DNA from: Affinundibacterium fentianense
GTDB taxonomy: Bacteria > Pseudomonadota > Gammaproteobacteria > Burkholderiales > Burkholderiaceae_D
Assembly: GCF_018139545.1 (NCBI RefSeq)
Contig: NZ_JAGSPJ010000001.1
Location: 798,664 to 862,663, forward strand
Length of the DNA stretch: 64,000 nt
Direction: 5' to 3'
The notes beneath the pieces are model-generated. The model was not told where the DNA came from, did not search any database, and saw only the letters and a program-made list of their open reading frames with translations. This document shows positions 19,072 to 27,461 of the stretch, one piece after another. The stretch's first letter is position 1. The number at the start of each line of letters is the position of its first letter. Made by a program: the position numbers and the translations under genes.

Positions 19072-20744
19072 TGGAAGCGTTTTTGATCGCGAACTTAGCA
19101 CCGATTATGTTCGCTGCCTTAGTTTTATTCTTGTTGTCGGGTTTTCCTGTTGCATTTGCACTCGCAGCCAACGGGCTATTCTTTGGCCTGATTGGTGTCG
19201 AACTGGGACTTTTGCGTCCGGAATTGATGCAAGCTTTGCCAAATCGAATTTACGGCATTATGTCGAATGACACGCTACTTGCGATTCCATTCTTCACCTT
19301 CATGGGTTTGATCTTAGAGCGTTCAGGCATGGCGGAGGACTTGTTAGACACGATAGGTCAATTGTTCGGTCCCTTGCGTGGTGGCGTCGCCTATGCAGTA
19401 ATTTTTGTTGGTGCGCTACTCGCGGCAACGACAGGTGTAGTGGCAGCCTCTGTTATCTCAATGGGATTGATCTCCTTACCGATCATGCTGAAATACGGCT
19501 ACGACAAAAAAGTGGCATCAGGTGTGATTGCCGCATCTGGCACCCTTGCACAAATCATTCCCCCGTCGCTCGTTTTAATTGTCATGGCCGACCAACTTGG
19601 CCGATCTGTTGGCGATATGTATCAAGCTGCATTCCTGCCTGGTCTCTTGTTGACCGTTATGTATGCAGGCTATATTTTGATGCTGTCGATCTTGCGCCCC
19701 AAATGGGTTCCTGCACTACCACCCGAAGCGCGCAATTTGCGGCAATCAAATGGCGATAGTGGCGTCATATCATTACTCCTATTAATTGGAGTAAGCATTG
19801 CCGTTGCTTACGGATTTGCCCACCATTTCAAAAATGGACACCCAGAAATGGCCTCCGATGAATTGGGAATCTATGGTGCTTCTGTTGGAATTGCTTTTGC
19901 CTTCGTATTTGCATTGATCAATCGGCGCCTGAAAATTGGCTTGCTGTCACGCATGGCAGAACAAGTCACTTTCGTTTTGATTCCTCCACTGGCACTTATT
20001 TTTTTAGTCTTAGGCACTATTTTCCTTGGTGTCGCAACACCAACTGAAGGTGGTGGAATGGGTGCAGTCGGCGCAATATTGCTTGCTTTGATGAATGGTC
20101 GACTTGATCGCAAACTCACCAAGCAAGCACTCGATTCGACAACCCGCTTGTCAAGTTTTGTCATGTTCATTCTGATTGGCTCAACAGTCTTCTCACTCGT
20201 GTTCCGCGGCATCAACGGTGACTTGTGGGTTGAGCATTTGCTGACAGGATTACCCGGGGGGCAAATCGGTTTCCTTATCGTTGTCAATATTTTGTTCTTT
20301 GTATTGGCGTTCTTTCTCGATTTTTTTGAACTTGCTTTTATTCTTGTACCTCTAGTTGGCCCCGTTGCAGAAAAACTAGGAATTAATTTGATTTGGTTTG
20401 GCGTTTTACTTGGCGTCAATATGCAAACCTCGTTTATGCACCCTCCCTTTGGATTCGCACTATTCTATTTACGCTCGGTTGCTCCCAAAAGCGTCAAAAC
20501 CAGCGATATCTATTGGGGCGCGATCCCTTTTGTGGTGGCGCAAATCATCATGGTCAGCCTAATCATCGCCTTTCCCAAACTGGTTTCGGTTGATAGCAAA
20601 GAAGCGCAAAAACAGGAATTACAATTGGAGCTCAGTGCCCCCCATGACCTCGATAACGAACCGCTTTTGTTGGATCCGCCAGCAGAACCCCATCTCGAAG
20701 AACAGATGGAAACACAATCGACACCTATTCATTCTTTAGAATAG
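19071..20744 (+). CDS. TRAP transporter large permease (DctM type)
   Basis: The 557-residue channel subunit of the TRAP system, an ion-gradient-driven importer. It has about 13 spans. Conserved parts include TFMGLILERSGMAEDLL, the GGVAYAV stretch, TLAQIIPPS and, in the second half, TPTEGGGMGAVG and MQTSFMHPPFGFAL. At this length it belongs to the larger DctM class with an extra segment (about residues 215-300) between the halves. The last 50 residues are an acidic, proline-rich tail after the final span. It overlaps the DctQ gene by one base. A strong bidirectional terminator separates it from the binding-protein gene. Confidence 0.94.
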   Translation: MEAFLIANLAPIMFAALVLFLLSGFPVAFALAANGLFFGLIGVELGLLRPELMQALPNRIYGIMSNDTLLAIPFFTFMGLILERSGMAEDLLDTIGQLFGPLRGGVAYAVIFVGALLAATTGVVAASVISMGLISLPIMLKYGYDKKVASGVIAASGTLAQIIPPSLVLIVMADQLGRSVGDMYQAAFLPGLLLTVMYAGYILMLSILRPKWVPALPPEARNLRQSNGDSGVISLLLLIGVSIAVAYGFAHHFKNGHPEMASDELGIYGASVGIAFAFVFALINRRLKIGLLSRMAEQVTFVLIPPLALIFLVLGTIFLGVATPTEGGGMGAVGAILLALMNGRLDRKLTKQALDSTTRLSSFVMFILIGSTVFSLVFRGINGDLWVEHLLTGLPGGQIGFLIVVNILFFVLAFFLDFFELAFILVPLVGPVAEKLGINLIWFGVLLGVNMQTSFMHPPFGFALFYLRSVAPKSVKTSDIYWGAIPFVVAQIIMVSLIIAFPKLVSVDSKEAQKQELQLELSAPHDLDNEPLLLDPPAEPHLEEQMETQSTPIHSLE

Positions 20745-20770
20745 AGTAAGGTTCAATAAATCAAGACAAT

Positions 20771-20807
20771 AAAAAAGCATGATGACTTCAATCATCATGC
20801 TTTTTTT
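20771..20807. terminator. Bidirectional rho-independent terminator
   Basis: Arms GCATGATGA (20777-20785) and TCATCATGC (20792-20800), six A before and seven T after. It serves the convergent TRAP permease genes and TRAP binding-protein gene. Confidence 0.92.
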
Positions 20808-20830
20808 ATGACACCATTTACCACCGAGGA

Positions 20831-21925
20831 CTATTTCAATTTATGCATACTGTTAAAGCGTGAAAAAGTGTCTTCCGCAAAACTAAACCAAGTCGTTTGA
20901 TTTTGTCTAAAAGCGACCCAATCAGTGTAAATCTTCTTAAACTTTGGATTTCCCGCAGCTTCTTCAGCAAAGACTTCTTGCGCCGCATTGAAACACGCTT
21001 CCATGACTGTTTGTGGAAATGGCTTCAAAACGATTTTACTTTGATTCAAACGCGCTAAAGCAGATGGATTACGCGCGTCGTACTTCGCTTGCATATTCAA
21101 GTGTGCTTCAAGGCTCGCCGTCTCGATGGCCGCTTGGTATAACTTCGGAAGTTTTTCCCATTCCTTTTTACCGACGTAAAACGACAATTGTGCTCCGCCT
21201 TCCCACCAGCCCGGGTAATGATAGACTTTGGCAACCTTATTAAATCCTAATTTTTCATCGTCATAAGGTCCTACCCATTCAGCTGCATCAATTGCGCCTT
21301 TTTCCAACGAAGTATAAATTTCGCCGCCAGCAACTTGCACTGGAACCACGCCCAATTTGGCTAGTACTTTCCCTGCAAATCCCCCAACGCGGAACTTCAA
21401 GCCCTTTAAGTCTTCAACACTCTTAATTTCTTTCCGAAACCAGCCGCCCATCTGAGTGCCCGTATTGCCTCCTAAAAAATTCACAATGTTATGGTCTGCG
21501 AAAAATTCACGCATTAATTTCATGCCATTGCCGTGCAACATCCAAGCGGTTTGTTGGCGTGAGTTCAGACCAAAAGGAACGGCGCAATCAAACGCAAACG
21601 CCGCGTCTTTTCCATAATAATAGTACGACGCAGTATGGCCCATTTCGACGGTACCATCTTTCACGGCATCCAACACTGCATTAAACGGAACTAACTCGGG
21701 TGCAGCGTAAGGGCGGATATTCAACTTGCCTTCAGTCAGCTCTTTAACCCGGTTACAGAAGGTTTCGGCAGCACCATAGATTGTGTCCAAATTTTTGGGA
21801 AAACTCGACGCCAAACGCCAATTTAAACTAGGCAATGCGTCCGCGGCCTCGCTTACACTCGGTGCTGCAGCACTTGCGATCGTTGCTCCGACTGCGGCTT
21901 TTTTCAAAAACGAACGACGTTCCAT
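20831..21925 (-). CDS. TRAP substrate-binding protein, TakP-like (2-oxo acid type)
   Basis: A 364-residue periplasmic binding protein of the DctP family. It opens with a Tat signal (ERRSFLKKAAVGATIASAAA), so it is exported folded. The middle part (FRVGGFAGKVLAKLG, then the DAAEWVGPYDDEKLGF stretch) closely follows TakP of Rhodobacter, which binds pyruvate and other 2-oxo acids through a sodium ion. The Arg of KFRVGG is the expected carboxylate ligand. It delivers its ligand to the DctQM pair encoded convergently next door. The ligand class is inferred from resemblance; the exact acid is unknown. Confidence 0.9.
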   Translation of the reverse strand: MERRSFLKKAAVGATIASAAAPSVSEAADALPSLNWRLASSFPKNLDTIYGAAETFCNRVKELTEGKLNIRPYAAPELVPFNAVLDAVKDGTVEMGHTASYYYYGKDAAFAFDCAVPFGLNSRQQTAWMLHGNGMKLMREFFADHNIVNFLGGNTGTQMGGWFRKEIKSVEDLKGLKFRVGGFAGKVLAKLGVVPVQVAGGEIYTSLEKGAIDAAEWVGPYDDEKLGFNKVAKVYHYPGWWEGGAQLSFYVGKKEWEKLPKLYQAAIETASLEAHLNMQAKYDARNPSALARLNQSKIVLKPFPQTVMEACFNAAQEVFAEEAAGNPKFKKIYTDWVAFRQNQTTWFSFAEDTFSRFNSMHKLK

Positions 21926-22168
21926 GTGATCTCCATTTATCTATTTTGTCTAATCATATCCAAGCTGTATCCAACTTCGCCCCAAGCTCCAAGCAAGCTA
22001 TTGCCAACCACAGCGTTTGCCCCTTTGCACCACAAACACAACGTCCCTTCTAACGAATTCCTTTTAAGAATCGTCGGGTAGCGCATAGACCTTACATATC
22101 GTCCCTACGCATTTTATGAATAAATTACCAGTTTCACAATAGCACAATGTACTAGGTCAACTCGTCAA

Positions 22169-23521
22169 TTAAGTCCCAGCAATCGTCATTGATTCAATCA
22201 AAATCGAACCGGTGGTTTTGGTTCCACGGGTCAAAGTGTCATTTCCGATCGTAATGATCTGTTGGAACATATCGCGCATATTGCCAGCGATCGTGATCTC
22301 TTCAACGGGATATTGAATCACACCGTTTTCAACCCAAAAACCCGATGCACCGCGCGAATAATCGCCAGTCACGTAATTCACACCCTGTCCCATGAGCTCG
22401 GTGACTAGTAAACCTGTTCCCATTTTTCTTAACATCTGTACGAAACCATCGCCGCGTTTCGTCAAGTTTGAAGTCAAAGTAAGATTATGTGAACCGCCAG
22501 CATTCCCAGTCGTTTGCATTCCTAGTTTTCGGGCCGAATAAGTCGACAAAAAATAGCCATTCACCACCCCGTTACTCACAATTTGGCGTTTCGAGGTCTT
22601 TACTCCTTCGTCATCAAATGGTGATGACCCCACTGCGCCAAGAACGTGCGGATCTTCGACAATTTGCAAATGTTCAGGAAACACTCGTTTTCCCAAACTA
22701 TCTAATAGAAAACTCGATTTACGGTAAAGCGCTCCTCCCGAGACGGCTTGAACAAATGCCCCCAATAGTCCCGCTGCTAACGGCGCCTCAAACAAAACTG
22801 GGCATTTTCGAGTATCAATTGCACGTGCATTCAGGCGTGCCAAAGCGCGTTCCGCGGCGTAGCGTCCAATGGCCTCGGCTTCTGCAATTTTCTTCGGGTT
22901 ACGGTGTGAACTATACCAATCATCACGTTGCATTTTTGCCCCCTTGCCTGCAATCGGAGCGACGGAAATGGTGTGGCGTGAGAACGGATAACCGCCGATA
23001 AATCCTCGCGAATTTGCCGCAACAAAATGAGATTGTTGCGCATGAACACTGGCCCCATCACAATTGCTGATACGTTTATCCACTGCGTAGGCAGCTGCCT
23101 CAGTACGGCAAGCCAAAGCAATGGCTTCTTCCGCGCTAATGCGCCAAGGATGAAATAATTGCAAATCGACGGGATGCATTTCCAACATTTCGGTATCAGG
23201 CAAACCGGCACATTCATCTTCTGCTGTAAAGCGTGCGATATTGTAGGCAGCCTCTACCGTATCTTCCAAAGACTTGATAGAAAAATCACTTGTGCTGGCA
23301 TTTCCTCGCTTTTTGCCGACATAAACTGTTATTCCTATGCCTTTGTCGCGATTTTGCTCTATCGTCTCAACTTTGCCTTTCCGCACACTGATCGACAAAC
23401 CACCACCTTCACTGACCTCGACCGCAGCATCCGTCGCACCTTTTCCCCGTGCGATTCGTAACATATCTTGCGTAATTTGTTTAAATTGATCCTGTGTATG
23501 GGTAAAAACTGGTTTGCTCAT
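22169..23521 (-). CDS. pmbA: Metalloprotease PmbA/TldE
   Basis: A 450-residue cytosolic protein of the TldD/PmbA family. With TldD it forms a heterodimeric protease that trims peptides such as microcin precursors and the CcdA antitoxin; PmbA is the non-metal half. Family stretches seen are GKVETIEQNRDKGIGITVYVG, RDDWYSSHR, and near the end the GDYSRGASGFWVENG and VEEITIAGNM stretches. It diverges from darP over 77 bases, an arrangement conserved in betaproteobacteria. Confidence 0.95.
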   Translation of the reverse strand: MSKPVFTHTQDQFKQITQDMLRIARGKGATDAAVEVSEGGGLSISVRKGKVETIEQNRDKGIGITVYVGKKRGNASTSDFSIKSLEDTVEAAYNIARFTAEDECAGLPDTEMLEMHPVDLQLFHPWRISAEEAIALACRTEAAAYAVDKRISNCDGASVHAQQSHFVAANSRGFIGGYPFSRHTISVAPIAGKGAKMQRDDWYSSHRNPKKIAEAEAIGRYAAERALARLNARAIDTRKCPVLFEAPLAAGLLGAFVQAVSGGALYRKSSFLLDSLGKRVFPEHLQIVEDPHVLGAVGSSPFDDEGVKTSKRQIVSNGVVNGYFLSTYSARKLGMQTTGNAGGSHNLTLTSNLTKRGDGFVQMLRKMGTGLLVTELMGQGVNYVTGDYSRGASGFWVENGVIQYPVEEITIAGNMRDMFQQIITIGNDTLTRGTKTTGSILIESMTIAGT

Positions 23522-23598
23522 AGCTTCTGTTTCTTTAGCTGAAAGGATAAAAAGAGTATCATAGCAGTCGTTTCAATAAGTTTATAGAAGATTTACCA

Positions 23599-24207
23599 AT
23601 GCCAAATCCCAATCGAGGCTCTTGCGGCTACCAGTCCAATGAGTTTGAACAAGAATACGACCGTCCCTCAAAATCGGAACTGAAGCGTCAAATGACCGCG
23701 CTGCAGAAGCTCGGACAAGAATTAGTGGACGCGCCACGCGACCGCGTCAAACGCGTTCCCATGCCGGAAGACGTCCGAGACGCCATTCTAGAATGTCAAA
23801 CTATCACTAACCACGAAGGTCGACGTCGGCAAATGCAATTTGTCGGTAAGAAAATGCGGACTCTAGATGAAGAAGAAGTGGCGTTGATCCAAAAAACGAT
23901 CGATAGTTGGAAAGGCGCGTCGAAAGCTGAAACCGCTGCCATGCATTCATTAGAACGCAAACGTGAGAAATTACTCACCGATGGCACCGCATTAACAGAT
24001 CTATTAGCAGAGAATCCCGAACTTGATGTACAGCATCTCCGCACTTTGATCCGAAACGCGAAGAAAGAGCAAGCCGAGAATAAGCCACCGAAAGCCTATC
24101 GAGAAATTTTCCAAATTCTGAAAGAAATTCAAGCAAAACAGAAAAAGGCAAATGCCTCGGCGGAGAGTGAAGATCAAGATCAGAACGAAGCAGATGACGA
24201 CTACTGA
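23599..24207 (+). CDS. darP: Ribosome-associated protein DarP/YjgA (DUF615)
   Basis: A 202-residue highly charged helical protein. The family joins late assembly steps of the 50S ribosomal subunit. Typical parts are RPSKSELKRQMTALQKLGQE, VPMPEDVRDAILEC and RRRQMQFVGKKMR. The C-terminus is a Lys/Glu/Asp tail. Its last 14 bases overlap the start of mog, implying coupled translation. Confidence 0.94.
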   Translation: MPNPNRGSCGYQSNEFEQEYDRPSKSELKRQMTALQKLGQELVDAPRDRVKRVPMPEDVRDAILECQTITNHEGRRRQMQFVGKKMRTLDEEEVALIQKTIDSWKGASKAETAAMHSLERKREKLLTDGTALTDLLAENPELDVQHLRTLIRNAKKEQAENKPPKAYREIFQILKEIQAKQKKANASAESEDQDQNEADDDY

Positions 24208-24802
24208 TCTCGACCGCCCGCTGCGCATCGGCCTCGTTTCGATTTCTGATCGTGCATCGAGTGGTGTTTATCAAGATCAAGGCATCCCAGCTTTGGAAAC
24301 TTGGTTTAATGCTGCTCTGGCTACACCTTGGGTGCTGGAAACCCGTTTAATCCCTGATGAACGCTCCGCAATCGAACATGCACTGATCGACTTGGTTGAT
24401 CTTTCGCACTGTGATTTAGTTATTACGACAGGTGGTACTGGACCGGCTCGACGCGATGTAACCCCAGAAGCGACACTCGCTGTCGCAACGAAAGAGATGC
24501 CTGGTTTTGGTGAACAAATGCGCCAAATTAGTTTGCAATTTGTTCCGACCGCCATACTTTCTCGTCAGGTTGCAGTCATCCGCGAAACCACTGAACATGC
24601 AGCGCTAATTTTAAATCTACCTGGGCAACCGAAATCGATCAAAGAGACCCTAGAAGGTTTAAAGGATGTGGAAGGCAAACAAATTGTCGCCGGAATTTTT
24701 GCGGCGATTCCCTACTGCATCGACCTCATTGGAGGTCCGTACATCGAAACCCACGAATCGGTTTGCCAAGTTTTCCGACCCAAATCTGCTCTGCGAAAAT
24801 AG
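24194..24802 (+). CDS. mog: Molybdopterin adenylyltransferase
   Basis: Activates molybdopterin by adenylylation before molybdenum insertion, in the cytosol. The 203-residue product has the MoaB/Mog fold: the N-terminal GLVSISDRASSGVYQDQGIP, then the TTGGTGPARRDVTPEAT nucleotide/molybdopterin site and LNLPGQPKSIKE. The frame is open from 24152, but the ATG at 24194, inside the end of darP, matches the family start. Molybdoenzyme genes are not in this window. Confidence 0.94.
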   Translation: MTTTDLDRPLRIGLVSISDRASSGVYQDQGIPALETWFNAALATPWVLETRLIPDERSAIEHALIDLVDLSHCDLVITTGGTGPARRDVTPEATLAVATKEMPGFGEQMRQISLQFVPTAILSRQVAVIRETTEHAALILNLPGQPKSIKETLEGLKDVEGKQIVAGIFAAIPYCIDLIGGPYIETHESVCQVFRPKSALRK

Positions 24803-24852
24803 CCCCCACCCGAACAACACAGGTCGACAGAATAATTCAACCATAACAAACT

Positions 24853-25527
24853 ATGACAACAATCTTAGAAACCGTGGAGATTGAAAGCGGTACCAATCCC
24901 ACAGCGGCAATTATCTGGATGCACGGCTTAGGAGCCGATGCCAATGACTTTGTACCCATCGTCAAAGAATTAGATTTACACCATTGTCCGGCGATTCGTT
25001 TTGTATTTCCAAACGCGCCGCAGATCCCAGTCACCCTCAATGGCGGCTATATTATGCGCGCTTGGTATGATATCGCAGCAGCGGGAACCGACATCAATAA
25101 AAGAGAAGATGAATCAGGTCTCCGCCACTCACAACAACAAATTGAAGCGCTGATTGCACGCGAAAATGCTCGCGGAATTCCCTCAGACAAAATAATTCTT
25201 GCGGGATTTTCGCAGGGATGCGCAATGAGCATTCAGACTGGCTTGCGCTATTCACAAAAGCTCGCCGGCATCATGGGCTTGTCAGGCTATGTTCCTCTAG
25301 CAGACAAAGTGAGCACCGAACGCCATGTCGCCAATCAAAACACATCCATCTTCTTGGTACATGGCACCGTCGATCCCGTCATTCCGATTCAACGTGCACA
25401 ACAGTCAAGAGATCTATTGACCAGTTTAGGATATCAGGTGGAGTGGCACGACTATTGGATGCAACATTCAGTCTCACCACAAGAAATAATCGACATCGGG
25501 AATTGGCTGCGAAAAGTCCTTACTTAA
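24853..25527 (+). CDS. Carboxylesterase/lysophospholipase-like alpha/beta hydrolase
   Basis: A 224-residue cytosolic alpha/beta hydrolase of the phospholipase/carboxylesterase family. The nucleophile is the Ser of GFSQGCAMS (about 118), with the acid Asp in HGTVDPVIP and the His in WMQHSVSPQE. The oxyanion HGLGADANDF stretch is near the start. Homologues hydrolyse short-chain esters, and the eukaryotic relatives remove acyl groups from proteins. It follows mog by 50 bases and probably shares its transcript. A bidirectional terminator follows. Confidence 0.9.
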   Translation: MTTILETVEIESGTNPTAAIIWMHGLGADANDFVPIVKELDLHHCPAIRFVFPNAPQIPVTLNGGYIMRAWYDIAAAGTDINKREDESGLRHSQQQIEALIARENARGIPSDKIILAGFSQGCAMSIQTGLRYSQKLAGIMGLSGYVPLADKVSTERHVANQNTSIFLVHGTVDPVIPIQRAQQSRDLLTSLGYQVEWHDYWMQHSVSPQEIIDIGNWLRKVLT

Positions 25528-25568
25528 TTTGCCTTAATCGGCCACAATAAATATCTTCTATCAGCAAT

Positions 25569-25602
25569 AAAAATGGCGCACGAATGTTAGTGCGCCATTT
25601 TT
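25569..25602. terminator. Bidirectional rho-independent terminator
   Basis: Perfect 13-base arms AAAAATGGCGCAC (25569-25581) and GTGCGCCATTTTT (25590-25602) around an 8-base loop. It separates the esterase gene and the convergent DUF418 gene. Confidence 0.93.
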
Positions 25603-25622
25603 ATTTTGACCGTTCACAAAAT

Positions 25623-27362
25623 TCAAACTTTGAATTTCGGAATTTCCCAATAAGTGATTGCCCGCCACAACCATTCCACGGGACCAAAACGGAATTTTGC
25701 TAGCCACCAATGACTCAATGCAATTTGAAACAGAACAACCACAAACACAACCGCCACTTGATCAGCCCGCTGCATCCCATAGTATCCGAGTCCATAGCTG
25801 TAAAAAAGCAAGGAGCAGATGATCGACTGTGATAAATAATTCGTCAAAGCCATACGCCCATAGGGTGCTAGCACGCGAACTTTGGATAAATATCCACGAC
25901 TATTAAACATTAAAATCAGTAGGCTCACGTAGGCCATACAAGCAGGCAAATTGCCCAAGTAAAGTAACGCCATTGAAATCAGATATGGATCTTGGGCTTG
26001 ACCTTCCAAAGGCGCAGTACTCAGTAAACTTCCAGCAATCCCCATTCCCAATCCAATCGGCATTCCAAGCAAAACGATTTTTTTGAACATATCGCGATGC
26101 GCATGCGTATTCGCCATCACACCTGAACGTACAAACCAAAAACCGATCAAAAACATACAGTTAATCAGCACACTAAATATCGCGACGTCAGCCCACTTCC
26201 CTGCGAACTCATTCGCCCGAAAGAGCAACGCGTCCTTGTAACTACCTTTTGTTAAAATCTCCACTTCTCTTAGATTCGTATCTTTTTTCTTTTTTAGCCG
26301 TTCCGCTTCCTTTTGTTCCTGAGTTTGCTTGACGTCGCCTTGCTTTGTCGCGTCCGATTGCGTGAGAGTTTGAGAGTTCGAAGAACTACGCGTGTTATTC
26401 AACGCGGTTCCCTTCAATTCGCTTGCTGCAGGCGGATGCGATGCAGTGAGCGGATCAACTTTTTGATTGACCGATTGAGCCGGATCACTGACGGCAAAAT
26501 ATTGAGCAATGCCCCCCATTAACATCGATAGAAATAAACTCAAATAGATCAAACTACCGAGTTTCCACGGTCTATTCTCGATGGGCTGATGCAAACGCTG
26601 AAACACATAAGCACCCCCGACGCAAATCAGACTAAAGAGTAAAGCTGCTCGATATTTCATCAAGAATGGAACGACAAAGGCGAGCAATCCTAGGATGAAC
26701 AAAAGCACTGCCAATATCACAAATGCGACACTCATAATTGCGATCGGTCGATGGAAAATGATCAGCGTTCTTTCACTTCGCAACAACCAAGCAATGCATC
26801 CATAGATCGCAAATGCAATTGCAAAAGTCCCAACAGAATGCATTGCTGGGATCGCAGAAAGGAATCCGACAACAATTGCCGCACCAAAAATCCAGCGCGG
26901 CTTCCCAAACAAAATCAACAAAAGGCCACACGCTGCAACTGCATAGCTATACAAAATATCGCCTGGCCAAATGAATATGTGATGCAAGATTCCAAATGCC
27001 GCCAAGGCGAATAGTCTTCGTAAATAAGTAGGAATAAACTCTTGGGTCTTTTGTTCGCTTCGACCTAACATCAATGCGAATCCCATCCCAAACAAGAGAG
27101 AAAATATCGTCCAAAATTTACCCGCGACAAAATAAGCGATCAGATAGCTCGCCATCCAGTTCCCACCACTCAGCCCCACTGGCATACCATCCCCTAACTC
27201 GCCAACAGGTCTGTTGAAGAATTCGATATTCATAAGGAAAATGCCTATCAACGCAAAGCCACGAATCACATCAAGGACAGCGATTCGTTCACCAGCTTGA
27301 ACTGGTCTCAACGATCTCGATTCGTCTTCATTCGCGTGCGTTTCTGTTATCGCCGACATCAT
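25623..27362 (-). CDS. DUF418 family membrane protein (copy A)
   Basis: A 579-residue inner-membrane protein with about 11 spans. The N-terminal half has the DUF418/HGSNAT-like opening (RIAVLDVIRGFALIGIFLMN) and the C-terminal half the DUF418 block with YGRMALTNYLSQS and FRFGPVEWLWR. A soluble, polar insert of about 100 residues (around 305-400), rich in Ser, Thr, Lys and Glu, separates the halves. The function of the family is unknown; acyl transfer or transport has been suggested from the heparan-acetyltransferase-like fold. It follows copy B on the same strand, 100 bases downstream. An AGGGGGAGA ribosome site points to ATG 27362. Confidence 0.85.
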   Translation of the reverse strand: MMSAITETHANEDESRSLRPVQAGERIAVLDVIRGFALIGIFLMNIEFFNRPVGELGDGMPVGLSGGNWMASYLIAYFVAGKFWTIFSLLFGMGFALMLGRSEQKTQEFIPTYLRRLFALAAFGILHHIFIWPGDILYSYAVAACGLLLILFGKPRWIFGAAIVVGFLSAIPAMHSVGTFAIAFAIYGCIAWLLRSERTLIIFHRPIAIMSVAFVILAVLLFILGLLAFVVPFLMKYRAALLFSLICVGGAYVFQRLHQPIENRPWKLGSLIYLSLFLSMLMGGIAQYFAVSDPAQSVNQKVDPLTASHPPAASELKGTALNNTRSSSNSQTLTQSDATKQGDVKQTQEQKEAERLKKKKDTNLREVEILTKGSYKDALLFRANEFAGKWADVAIFSVLINCMFLIGFWFVRSGVMANTHAHRDMFKKIVLLGMPIGLGMGIAGSLLSTAPLEGQAQDPYLISMALLYLGNLPACMAYVSLLILMFNSRGYLSKVRVLAPYGRMALTNYLSQSIICSLLFYSYGLGYYGMQRADQVAVVFVVVLFQIALSHWWLAKFRFGPVEWLWRAITYWEIPKFKV

Positions 27363-27385
27363 ATAATCTCCCCCTAAATAAACCA

Positions 27386-27415
27386 AAAGCGCCTCAATCT
27401 AAATTGAAGCGCTTT
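27386..27415 (-). terminator. Hairpin between the two DUF418 genes
   Basis: Arms of 13 bases (27386-27398 and 27403-27415) pair with one mismatch around a four-base loop. On the minus strand the stem is followed by a T-rich stretch. It could end or attenuate the upstream copy's transcript. Confidence 0.55.
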
Positions 27416-27461
27416 CTCTATTATGCCCGAACAAGCCTAGCTTATACGGATTGAATTCAGC

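Noticed and set aside
19871-20419. Open frame of 182 codons antisense to the DctM gene
   Set aside because: Pro/Lys/Ser-rich antisense shadow of a membrane protein; no start context.
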